This document shows positions 16,602-24,461 of a stretch of 64,000 nt of DNA, one piece after another. The stretch is from the NCBI GenBank assembly GCA_041485885.1, contig JBGPKL010000002.1:62001-126000 (forward strand), in the 5' to 3' direction. The translations under genes were made by a program, and so were the position numbers. The stretch is from JACQFZ01 sp041485885 (GTDB taxonomy: Bacteria > Pseudomonadota > Gammaproteobacteria > Acidiferrobacterales > Sulfurifustaceae). The notes beneath the pieces were generated by a model that was given only the letters and a program-made list of their open reading frames with translations, was not told the origin of the DNA and searched no databases. Within the stretch, counting starts at the first letter, position 1. Each line of letters starts with the position of its first letter.

Positions 16602-18764
16602 TTGACTGCGTACCACCAAAATGCGTTGCAGCCGGGGTCGACTCTGGCCGAGTACACGATCGAATCGGTGCTCGGCTATGGCGGTTTCAGTATCACTTAC
16701 CTCGCGAGCGACGCCGCTCTCGGCCAGCACGTCGCGATCAAAGAATACCTCCCGCAGGAAATCGCCACGCGCGATCAAAACACCGCGTTGGTTATCCCGT
16801 TAGCCTCCAAAGATGCGATCCGGCACTATCACTGGGGTCTCAAGAATTTCGTGAAAGAGGCGCGGGCGCTCGCCCGTTTCAAGCACACCAACATCGTGCG
16901 CGTGCTGCGCTTCATCGAAGCGAATGGCACCGCCTACACCGTGATGGAGTACGAGCAAGGACAGACCTTGGCGCAGTACCTCAAGGCGTCCGGCCATCGT
17001 CTGGACGAGTCCAATTTATTGCGCATCGTCATGCCGATATTGAACGGCCTGCACGCGGTGCACGAAGTGGGACTGCTGCACCTCGATATCAAGCCGGAAA
17101 ATATTTATTTACGGCAGGACGGTAGCCCGATTCTCATCGACTTCGGCTCCGCCCGTCACGCGCTGACGGAAAGCCGCCCCTCCGGTCGCGTTACGCTGAC
17201 GCATGGCTATGCCCCGGTCGAGCAATATCCGGACAAAGGCAAGCTCGGTCCGTGGTCCGATGTTTATGCGCTCGGCGCGACCATGTACCGCTGTGTCACC
17301 GGCAAGCGCCCGGACGATTCGATGGACCGCTATCGCTCGGTGCTCGACTACAAGACCGATCCGCTGAAGCCCACAACGCGGGCCGCGACCGGGCGTTATC
17401 GGCGCGTGATCCTCGAGTGTATCGAACGCGCCATGCAGATCTATGCCAAGGATCGGCCGCAGACCGCGCGCGAATTTCAGGACGAGCTTCTCGGTCGCAT
17501 CAGGCCCGGCCGCTCCGGGGTGGCTTCGAATTCCGCCGCCTCGGCCGTGAGCGGCTCGGGCAAATCACGGCGAGAGGTTCGAGCAAGCACGGTTCGTGTT
17601 CGCCGCTACGCGGTAAGCGTGTTCGCCGTCGTCGTCATCGGCATGGCCGTTTGGTTGGATGGGGCGGAGATCTCGAGCTTCTGGAGCGATCTAGTCGGCT
17701 CGATCTCCGCACCCACGAACGTCGTGACGCCGAGCGAACGTGCTCGCCCCGCGGCGAATCCTCCACGCAACGCGACCGTGGCGCCGAAGGTGACAAAAGA
17801 CAGACAGCGCCAGGACGCGCCCGGGATAAAGTCCACGGCTCGCGAATCGCTCACGCGTGCTTCGCTGCCTTCCAGCTTGCGTTCCGTTTTGACCGGGCAC
17901 GCCGATTGGGTTCAGGCCATCGTCTTTGCGCCCGCGGGGCGGCGGCTCGCGACGTCGAGCAACGACCGCACCGTGCGGCTGTGGGATATCGATACCGGCG
18001 CCGTCGTTAACGTGCTCAAGCTGCCTTATCCCGTGGATGCGATCGACTACTCGCCGGACGGCCGCACACTGGTGACGGCGGGAACCGACGGGACAGTGCA
18101 GCTCTGGGATACCCGTGCCGCGACATCTGTCGCGCGATTCGAGGGTACCGGTTACCCGTTGTTCAGCGTCGCCTACGCGCCCGACGGCCGCAATGTGGCG
18201 GCGGCAGGCAAAGATCGGGTGGTCTATCTGTGGAATACCGGCAACGGCAATCGTCGCGCGCTCGAAGGTCATCGCGGCGAGATCAACGCGCTTGCCTTCA
18301 GGCCCGGCGGCAAAATGCTGGTATCGGCCGGCGCGGATCGATCGATTCATGTTTGGGACGTTGAGAGCGGACAAGAGACATCGACCCTCTCGGGCCACAA
18401 GGATCTGGTTCTTGCGCTGGCGTTTTCGCGCGATGGGAATTGGCTCGCTTCCGGAGACGCGGGCCACACGATACGGCTGTGGGATATGCGCACGCTGACG
18501 CTCGCGCAGACGCTTAACGTGAGCCAATCGGTGTTATCGCTAGCCTTCGCGCGCGACGGATCGTGGCTCGCCGCCGGAAGCGCCGACAATACCGTGCGTT
18601 TGTTCGACCGAGAGACGGGCCGCTTGATCCAGACCCTCGAGGGCCACGCCGGTTACGTGCAAGCCGTGGCGGTATCGCCCGACGGATCGTTGCTCGCGTC
18701 GGGTGGCCGCGATCGGAAGGTGCGGCTCTGGCACGCAGCGGTCGAGCACGCCTCGCGGGAGTAG
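16602..18764 (+). CDS. Membrane Ser/Thr protein kinase with WD40 beta-propeller sensor
   Basis: 720 residues from a TTG with AGAGG 6 bases upstream. The cytoplasmic kinase domain (about 20-290) has a glycine loop LGYGGFSITYLA, the ATP lysine K47 in VAIKEYLP, the catalytic HLDIKPEN (about 161-168) and DFGSAR as the metal motif. A transmembrane helix lies near 337-355, then a linker and at least six WD40 repeats (from about 429) with VRLWD-type ends, presumably periplasmic. The kinase appears catalytically intact. The substrate is unknown. TATAAA (16585-16590) just before the start could be its -10. Confidence 0.88.
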   Translation: MTAYHQNALQPGSTLAEYTIESVLGYGGFSITYLASDAALGQHVAIKEYLPQEIATRDQNTALVIPLASKDAIRHYHWGLKNFVKEARALARFKHTNIVRVLRFIEANGTAYTVMEYEQGQTLAQYLKASGHRLDESNLLRIVMPILNGLHAVHEVGLLHLDIKPENIYLRQDGSPILIDFGSARHALTESRPSGRVTLTHGYAPVEQYPDKGKLGPWSDVYALGATMYRCVTGKRPDDSMDRYRSVLDYKTDPLKPTTRAATGRYRRVILECIERAMQIYAKDRPQTAREFQDELLGRIRPGRSGVASNSAASAVSGSGKSRREVRASTVRVRRYAVSVFAVVVIGMAVWLDGAEISSFWSDLVGSISAPTNVVTPSERARPAANPPRNATVAPKVTKDRQRQDAPGIKSTARESLTRASLPSSLRSVLTGHADWVQAIVFAPAGRRLATSSNDRTVRLWDIDTGAVVNVLKLPYPVDAIDYSPDGRTLVTAGTDGTVQLWDTRAATSVARFEGTGYPLFSVAYAPDGRNVAAAGKDRVVYLWNTGNGNRRALEGHRGEINALAFRPGGKMLVSAGADRSIHVWDVESGQETSTLSGHKDLVLALAFSRDGNWLASGDAGHTIRLWDMRTLTLAQTLNVSQSVLSLAFARDGSWLAAGSADNTVRLFDRETGRLIQTLEGHAGYVQAVAVSPDGSLLASGGRDRKVRLWHAAVEHASRE

Positions 18765-18837
18765 GAGTGACCGCGCTTTCGCGCGATCTTGTCGACGCAG
18801 GCTATTTGTGGATCGCTGACCCGTTCGATGGGTCTTC

Positions 18838-18942
18838 ATTCTCGCGAAAGCGAGAATCCAGGTTCTTACATTTGTTACCCTCTCTCTTCCTCCTTACATC
18901 CCCTCTCCCTCTTAGGGAGAGGGCTAGGGTGAGGGTGAATAG
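18838..18942. repeat. Two short dispersed palindromes downstream of the kinase
   Basis: attctcgc-gaaa-gcgagaat (18838-18857) is a perfect 8-bp hairpin of a type common in proteobacterial intergenic DNA and could also end kinase transcription. ccctctccctcttagggagaggg followed by ctagggtgagggtgaatag (18901-18942) is a second palindrome. The same sequence occurs at 45316-45440, interrupted by dual-hairpin copy B, and in a variant at 42087-42120. Confidence 0.7.
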
Positions 18943-18943
18943 T

Positions 18944-19050
18944 CGAATCGCCTTCGGCGATGTTCATCGAGCGTAATAAATGTACTTGTGGGTGGTTGAC
19001 CCACAAGTAGAATTTATTAAAACTCGACCAGCAGCGCCCGAAGGGCGCTC
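18944..19050. repeat. TAATAAA-ended element, minimal copy 3
   Basis: Left hairpin tcgccttcggcga, then TCGAgcgTAATAAA. The body is a near-perfect hairpin of about 20 bp per arm (taataaatgtacttgtgggt against acccacaagtagaatttatta, loop ggttg). Then come aaactcgac and the right hairpin gcgcccgaagggcgc. It contains the ends of copies 1 and 2 but lacks their interior, so it is either a deletion derivative or the basic unit. It ends just before the stop of the reverse-strand M23 gene. Confidence 0.8.
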
Positions 19051-19056
19051 ACCTCT

Positions 19057-20004
19057 CTAGTGCGCGCTCTCCCGCTGACCGGCGAACTGCTTGAGCGATT
19101 CCTCGGAAACAAAGAGCAGCGGGTCCACCCGTGTATTGTTAAGACTGACCGCCCAATGTAAGTGCGGGCCGGTGGCGCGGCCGCTCATCCCGATGTCGGC
19201 GATTCGTTGACCGCGGGTCACTGTCGCGCCCGGCGCGACGGCGGCGCGGTCGAGGTGGTTGTACATGCTGATCAAGCCTTGACCGTGATCGATGAAGATC
19301 GTGCGGCCATTGAAGAAATAATCGCCGACGCGGATAACGACGCCATCGGCCGGCGCGGTCACGGGAGTGCCGCGGGGCGCGGCGATATCGACGCCGCTAT
19401 GCGGTTGGCGTTCCTGATCGTTGAAAAAACGGCGGGTGCCGAACGCGCCGCTCATGCGACCGTGTGCGGGAAACTGAAACGCCAGGAGCGGAGTGTGGGG
19501 TTCGGTCCAGCGCGTGAACGCCTCGACCATCGCGGTTTGATCGTGCCCGATGCGTTCGAGATCGGCCGCTGTCGGGTCCACCATGCGTCGGTCTTTGAGC
19601 GAGATGCGCTGCGCGCCGTATTCCTTGGGCCGCACGGTGAAGCGGCGAGTGCTCAGACGGTCCGCGGCATCGAGGAGCGTCAACTCATGTTCACCGGCGT
19701 TAAGTGTTAGCGGCAATCCAACTACCGCTAACCAGTTGCTCGATTGACGTGTGACCATGACGCGGTCCGTACCGAGAAACGCGCGCGGCGGAGCCTCCGC
19801 GGCCAAGCCGACTTCCACCCAAGCGACGCCTCCCGGAACCGGATCTTGACGCGGCAGCCAGTCGGCCGACGCGCTCGAGGCGACGAGCATGCCGGCAGCT
19901 ATCAGCAGACAGCGTCCCCCGAGCGACTCGGAGGAAACAAGAAAATCCCGGACAGATATCGGGAGTCTTTGGAGCCCTTGAATCGTTCGTCCCGCGCGCA
20001 TCAT
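19057..20004 (-). CDS. M23-family peptidoglycan metallopeptidase, exported
   Basis: 315 residues from the ATG at 20004, which overlaps the xseA stop (ATGATGA). A transmembrane or signal segment near residues 22-46 leads to a domain with an N-terminal beta fold and a LytM/M23 domain. The zinc motifs PHSGVDIAAPRGT and GPHLHWAV are intact, so it is likely an active endopeptidase or an amidase activator with activity. It is co-transcribed with xseA. The upstream open frame inside xseA is a shadow. Confidence 0.9.
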   Translation of the reverse strand: MMRAGRTIQGLQRLPISVRDFLVSSESLGGRCLLIAAGMLVASSASADWLPRQDPVPGGVAWVEVGLAAEAPPRAFLGTDRVMVTRQSSNWLAVVGLPLTLNAGEHELTLLDAADRLSTRRFTVRPKEYGAQRISLKDRRMVDPTAADLERIGHDQTAMVEAFTRWTEPHTPLLAFQFPAHGRMSGAFGTRRFFNDQERQPHSGVDIAAPRGTPVTAPADGVVIRVGDYFFNGRTIFIDHGQGLISMYNHLDRAAVAPGATVTRGQRIADIGMSGRATGPHLHWAVSLNNTRVDPLLFVSEESLKQFAGQRESAH

Positions 20005-21365
20005 TTCTCGCGTCGCTCTTTCACGATGCAAGCGAGACTGCCGCGCGCGAGACGCGCCTCGATCGATTCGCCGAGCGCAACGGCGGTGGCATCGCGCACG
20101 ATCGCGCCGGTCGTTTCGCTGCGCACGATGGCATAACCGCGGTCGAGCGTCGCAAGCGGGCTGAGCGCGTTCAAGGCGTGCGCGAAATGGGCAAGGCGCT
20201 GGCGTCCGTCCTCGAGGCGACGGGCGAGCGCCTGCGCCAATCGCTCGTAGAGGTGGCGGCAATCGAGGCTACACGCGCGCACGCGCGCGAGTGGAGAGCG
20301 GCGTTCGAGACGCGTCGATAGATCATTCATGACGACGTGCGCGCGATGCAGTCGACGCGACTGCGCGAGCAGGAGACGATGCGCGATCGTATCGAGCCGC
20401 TGCGCGAGATGCGCGAGTCGCGCGCGTGGGTGGATCATGCGGGCGGCGAGCCAATCGAGGTGCTGCGCGCGTTCCCGAAGACGGTCGCGCAGGCAGCGAA
20501 TCAGCCGCGACTCGATGTGGCGGAAGCGCTCGAGCCACTCGCCTTGATCCGGGCTCGCCAGCTCCGCCGCCGCGGTCGGTGTCGGCGCGCGCACGTCCGC
20601 CGCGAGATCGGCGATCGTGAAATCGGTTTCGTGCCCGACGGCGGAAACGACGGGAATCGGACAGGCGACTAACGCGCGCGCGACGATCTCTTCATTGAAT
20701 GCCCACAGATCTTCGAGCGTGCCGCCGCCGCGGGCGAGAATCAAAACGTCACACTCACGGCGCAGGCCGGCCACACGCAATGCCTCCGCGATCGGCGCCG
20801 CGGCGCTCTTGCCTTGCACCGGCACGGGATAGAGCAGAATCGGTATCGCCGGAAAGCGACGTCGCAGCGTCGTGATGATGTCGTGCACAACCGCGCCGGT
20901 CGGCGATGTGATGAGCCCGATGCGTTTCGGCAGCCGCGGCAGCGGACGCTTGCGCGCCGTGTCGAATAAACCTTCTTGCGCCAGCCGCATTTTCAGCGCC
21001 TCGAACGCGCGGCGTAGCGCCCCTTCGCCGGCTTCTTCGAGATGCTCGACGATCAATTGATACTCGCCGCGCCCTTCGTACAGCGTGACGCGCGCCCGCA
21101 CTATCACGTGCATGCCGTCGCGCGGCGGAACCGCAGCGAGTCGAAGCTGCGCACGAAACAGCGCGCAGCGGACTTGTGCCGCGGCGTCCTTCAGGACGAA
21201 ATAAACGTGACCGGACGACGGACGCGCGAGGTTCGAAACTTCGCCCTCAACCCAAATCGGCGGAAAGCTGCCTTCGAGCAAGGCGCGTGCTTCGCGGTTC
21301 AGGCGCGAGACGGTGTAGGTCTCGCGCAAGGGCGTGGTCCGGGACGCGGTGGCTTCGTGTTCCAT
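20001..21365 (-). CDS. xseA: Exodeoxyribonuclease VII large subunit
   Basis: 454-residue catalytic subunit of ExoVII, which degrades single-stranded DNA. The N-terminal OB-fold contains FPPIWVEGEVSNLARPSSGH. The catalytic domain has the signature GRGEYQLIVE and ILARGGGTLEDLWAFNEE with VGHETDFTIADLAAD. It lies divergently from guaB, as is usual in gammaproteobacteria, with one small lipoprotein gene between. xseB is not in this window. Confidence 0.95.
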   Translation of the reverse strand: MEHEATASRTTPLRETYTVSRLNREARALLEGSFPPIWVEGEVSNLARPSSGHVYFVLKDAAAQVRCALFRAQLRLAAVPPRDGMHVIVRARVTLYEGRGEYQLIVEHLEEAGEGALRRAFEALKMRLAQEGLFDTARKRPLPRLPKRIGLITSPTGAVVHDIITTLRRRFPAIPILLYPVPVQGKSAAAPIAEALRVAGLRRECDVLILARGGGTLEDLWAFNEEIVARALVACPIPVVSAVGHETDFTIADLAADVRAPTPTAAAELASPDQGEWLERFRHIESRLIRCLRDRLRERAQHLDWLAARMIHPRARLAHLAQRLDTIAHRLLLAQSRRLHRAHVVMNDLSTRLERRSPLARVRACSLDCRHLYERLAQALARRLEDGRQRLAHFAHALNALSPLATLDRGYAIVRSETTGAIVRDATAVALGESIEARLARGSLACIVKERREK

Positions 21366-21425
21366 ATCTATAAATCCGCAACGCGTTGACGGAAGCCGAG
21401 GCGCAGACGTGCTCGCGGCGGCCGC

Positions 21426-21827
21426 TCAGCGACGATACGAGTAGTCCGCCTTGGTATTCGCGCCTTCGGCCGCCTGCTTCTGCGCGAGCAGCGCTTCATC
21501 AAGCGCCTTTTGCGCGAGTTTCATCGCTTCCTCGAGGTTGCCCGCCTTCTGCGCCTCGCGCGAGGCGGCGAGATAAGCCTCGGTGTTGAGCCATAGGAAT
21601 CCCTTGTCGGCGGCACGCTTGACCTCCCGTTCCGCGCGCGCGACCACGGTAGCGTAGTCGGGCTCCTTATCGCGATTACTCTTCAATTCGGGCGGATTGC
21701 CGGTGATTTCCGAGCGGGTGGCTTCCGTTTGAGGCGCGGCACCGGCGCAACCGAGCAGGGCGAATGTGCCGGCAACGATGCATACCGTCGCCGTGCGTTT
21801 CAGGGAGTGCCGTTCGGGAGAGGCCAT
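21426..21827 (-). CDS. Small DUF4398-like lipoprotein
   Basis: 133 residues from the ATG at 21827, with a signal peptide ending in the lipobox ALLGC. The mature part is helical and rich in Ala/Glu/Lys (EREVKRAADKG, AASREAQKAGNLEEAMKLAQ), as in DUF4398 envelope proteins. The function is unknown. It lies 60 bp upstream of xseA on the same strand and close to the divergent guaB promoter. A longer reading upstream overlaps guaB and is not credible. Confidence 0.75.
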   Translation of the reverse strand: MASPERHSLKRTATVCIVAGTFALLGCAGAAPQTEATRSEITGNPPELKSNRDKEPDYATVVARAEREVKRAADKGFLWLNTEAYLAASREAQKAGNLEEAMKLAQKALDEALLAQKQAAEGANTKADYSYRR

Positions 21828-21893
21828 GACGTAAGGGTAAGCAAATAACGGCAGCGGTTCCAGAGCGCCGACCGACGCGCTACCCCAGCATGG

Positions 21894-21923
21894 TTTACGC
21901 GCACGCGGGAGCTTCCGTATAAT
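21894..21923 (+). promoter_or_regulatory. guaB promoter with a consensus -10 five bases from the start codon
   Basis: TATAAT at 21918-21923 is a perfect -10, with TTTACG at 21894-21899 as -35 and an 18-bp spacer. Transcription would begin about 5-9 bases after the -10, which coincides with the ATG at 21929. No Shine-Dalgarno sequence fits in the five bases between. The boxes are seen; the leaderless reading is inferred. Confidence 0.7.
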
Positions 21924-21928
21924 ACGCC

Positions 21929-23380
21929 ATGCAGATCCTTCAAGAAGCGTTAACCTTTGACGATGTCCTGCTGGTCCCCGCCCACTCAAGCGTTGTCCCG
22001 ATCGACGTCGATTTAAAGACGTTCCTCACCCGTACCATCCGCCTCCATATTCCGTTGCTCTCGGCCGCCATGGATACGGTGACGGAGGCCCGCACCGGCA
22101 TTTGCCTGGCGCAGGAAGGCGGTCTCGGCATCATTCATAAGAACTTACGCGCCGAGCGCCAAGCGGAGGAAGTGCGCAAGGTGAAGAAATTCGAGAGCGG
22201 CACCATCGTCGATCCCATCACCGTGACGCCGGACACCACCGTGCGCCAGGTGCTCGAGCTCACGCGCACGCACGGAATCTCCGGCGTACCGGTGACGGAC
22301 AAGGGCGGGTTGGTCGGAATCGTGACCGCGCGCGATCTTCGGTTCGAGACGCGTTACAACGAGCCGGTCAGCCGTATCATGACACCGAAGAACAAGCTGG
22401 TGACCGTGCGCGAGGGCGCGCCGCGCGAAGAGATCCAGCGGCTGCTGCACGAGCATCGCATCGAGAAGATCTTGGTCGTCGACGATAAGTTCGGGCTGAA
22501 GGGGCTCATTACCGTCAAAGACATTCAGAAGTCGAGCGAGTATCCGAACTCGGTGAAGGACTCCAAGGGCCGGTTGCGTATCGGCGCCGCCGTCGGCGCC
22601 GGCGACGAGGAGCGCATCGAACGCCTGGTCGATGCGGAAGTGGACATCATCGTCGTCGACTCCGCGCACGCGCATCAGCAGCGCCAGATCGATCGTGTGC
22701 GCTGGGTGAAGAAACACTATCCCGATCTGGCGGTGATCGCCGGCAACATCGCGACCGCCGAGGCGGCGCGCGATTTGCAAAAGGCCGGGGCGGACGGCGT
22801 GAAAGTCGGCATCGGCCCAGGTTCGATCTGCACCACGCGCATCGTCGCTGGCGTCGGCGTGCCGCAGTTGACCGCCATCGCCGATGTCGCGAAGGCGCTT
22901 GCGGGTACGGACATCACGGTCGTTGCCGACGGCGGTATCCGCTATTCCGGCGACATCGCCAAAGCCATCGGCGCCGGTGCCCACAGCGTCATGGTGGGAA
23001 GCCTGCTCGCCGGTACGGATGAAGCTCCAGGCGAAGTGGAAATTTTCGAAGGCCGCTCGTACAAAACGTATCGCGGCATGGGGTCGCTCGGCGCCATGGG
23101 TGAGGGGACCAGCGATCGTTACTTTCAGGAAGGCGCGGTGCGCGACAAGCTGGTGCCCGAAGGTGTCGAGGGGCGAGTGCCGTATAAGGGGCCGATGGTA
23201 AATCTGATTCACCAGTTAACGGGCGGCTTGCGTGCGGCTATGGGTTACACCGGTTCTCCCGATATCGAAACGCTGCGCACACGCGCGCGATTCGTGCGCA
23301 TCACCAACGCCGGCGTGCGCGAATCGCACGTGCACGACGTCATGGTCACCAAGGAAGCGCCGAACTATCACCGTGAGTGA
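21929..23380 (+). CDS. guaB: IMP dehydrogenase
   Basis: 483-residue enzyme converting IMP to XMP, the committed step of GMP synthesis. The TIM barrel is interrupted by two CBS domains (about 95-205). The catalytic cysteine is C301 in GPGSICTTR, and the flap contains the RYFQEG and EGVEGRVPYKG segments. The N-terminus MQILQEALTFDDVLLVPAHS is family-typical, which fixes the start immediately behind the promoter. guaA is 1.1 kb downstream, separated by cysE and a repeat. Confidence 0.97.
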   Translation: MQILQEALTFDDVLLVPAHSSVVPIDVDLKTFLTRTIRLHIPLLSAAMDTVTEARTGICLAQEGGLGIIHKNLRAERQAEEVRKVKKFESGTIVDPITVTPDTTVRQVLELTRTHGISGVPVTDKGGLVGIVTARDLRFETRYNEPVSRIMTPKNKLVTVREGAPREEIQRLLHEHRIEKILVVDDKFGLKGLITVKDIQKSSEYPNSVKDSKGRLRIGAAVGAGDEERIERLVDAEVDIIVVDSAHAHQQRQIDRVRWVKKHYPDLAVIAGNIATAEAARDLQKAGADGVKVGIGPGSICTTRIVAGVGVPQLTAIADVAKALAGTDITVVADGGIRYSGDIAKAIGAGAHSVMVGSLLAGTDEAPGEVEIFEGRSYKTYRGMGSLGAMGEGTSDRYFQEGAVRDKLVPEGVEGRVPYKGPMVNLIHQLTGGLRAAMGYTGSPDIETLRTRARFVRITNAGVRESHVHDVMVTKEAPNYHRE

Positions 23381-23396
23381 AGCGAAGAGCCCGCGA

Positions 23397-24203
23397 ATGA
23401 ACGACCTTTCGACGACGCCACAGTCCGAGACGCTGTGGAAAACCATCCGCGCCGAAGTGACGGCGATGGCGGAAGCAGAACCGGTATTGGCTGGTTTTTT
23501 TCAGCGGACCGTGCTGCGCCATTCCCGGTTGGAGGACGTGCTCGCGGCTCATCTAGCGGGCAAGCTCGCCGGCAGCGTGCTCGATGTCCGCGCGCTGACG
23601 CAATTGATCACGGAAGCGCTGGCTGCCGATCCCGATATCATGGCGGCCGCGCTCGCCGATCTACAAGCGGTGCGCGAGCGCGATCCCGCGTGCAAGACTT
23701 ATGCGATACCGCTATTTTTCTTCAAGGGCTACCAGGCGCTGCAATCCTATCGAATCGGGCATTGGCTCTGGCGCCAGGGCCGCGAAGCATTGGCGTGGAC
23801 GGTGCAGAACCGCGTCTCCGAAGTTTTTGCCGTCGAGATTCATCCCGCGGCGCGGATCGGTCGCGGCATATTGCTCGATCACGGCACCGGCCTGGTCGTC
23901 GGCGAAACCGCGGTGATCGACGATCACGTTTCGATTCTGCAGGACGTCACCCTCGGCGGTACCGGTAAGGAGCAGGGCGACCGTCACCCGAAAATTCGTC
24001 GCGGTGTGTTGATCAGCGCGGGCGCGAAGATTCTCGGCAATATTGTTGTCGGCGAGGGCGCCAAGATTGGCGCGGGCAGCGTCGTGCTGAAGGATGTGCC
24101 GCCGCATTGCACCGTGGTCGGCGTGCCCGCGCGCGTCGTCGGCACGTGCGAATCGGCCGATCCGGCGTCGCTGATGGATCATCGCATCGATCCGACCGGA
24201 TGA
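23397..24203 (+). CDS. cysE: Serine O-acetyltransferase
   Basis: 268-residue enzyme that makes O-acetylserine for cysteine synthesis. It has an N-terminal helical domain, then a left-handed hexapeptide beta-helix (from about 150) with IHPAARIGRGILLDHGTGLVVGE, split by the catalytic histidine in DHGTG, and GNIVVGEGAKIGAGSVV. The ATG at 23397 starts 16 bases after the guaB stop; a GTG at 23373 overlapping guaB is an alternative. Its insertion between guaB and guaA is not the usual arrangement. Confidence 0.93.
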   Translation: MNDLSTTPQSETLWKTIRAEVTAMAEAEPVLAGFFQRTVLRHSRLEDVLAAHLAGKLAGSVLDVRALTQLITEALAADPDIMAAALADLQAVRERDPACKTYAIPLFFFKGYQALQSYRIGHWLWRQGREALAWTVQNRVSEVFAVEIHPAARIGRGILLDHGTGLVVGETAVIDDHVSILQDVTLGGTGKEQGDRHPKIRRGVLISAGAKILGNIVVGEGAKIGAGSVVLKDVPPHCTVVGVPARVVGTCESADPASLMDHRIDPTG

Positions 24204-24288
24204 GAGTGTCCCCGCATCGGTCCCCGTCGCTGCGTTGTTTTCTTCGTCGTTCGTGCACATCGTCATCGTCGACTTCGGTTGTAGTCAT

Positions 24289-24449
24289 GTAGGATGGGTG
24301 GAGCGAAGCGAAACCCATCAAGATAATATTTCGTTGGTTGTTGCCGGGGTGCAACGAAATCAGTCGCACCCGTTCAGCGGCGCGAATGCACGTTAAGTGC
24401 ATTCGCGAGAGCTCCGCTTCACCGCCGCCCGCGGCTCCACCCAACCTAC
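24289..24449. repeat. TIR-bounded repeat enclosing dual-hairpin copy E
   Basis: Outer ends gtaggatgggtggagc (24289-24304) and gctccacccaacctac (24434-24449) are inverted with one mismatch. This is a GTAGGnTGGGTGGAGC sequence of a kind widespread in proteobacterial intergenic DNA. Inside, on the minus strand, lies a dual-hairpin element. Its stem 1 is 24381-24391/24397-24407 (variable segment TGCAC, loop read on the minus strand ttaac), its head is ctccgcttcacc (24412-24423), and its second stem gggtgc/gcaccc lies at 24347-24371. No gene is present in 24204-24461. Confidence 0.8.
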
Positions 24450-24461
24450 GTTAGAAGCTCC

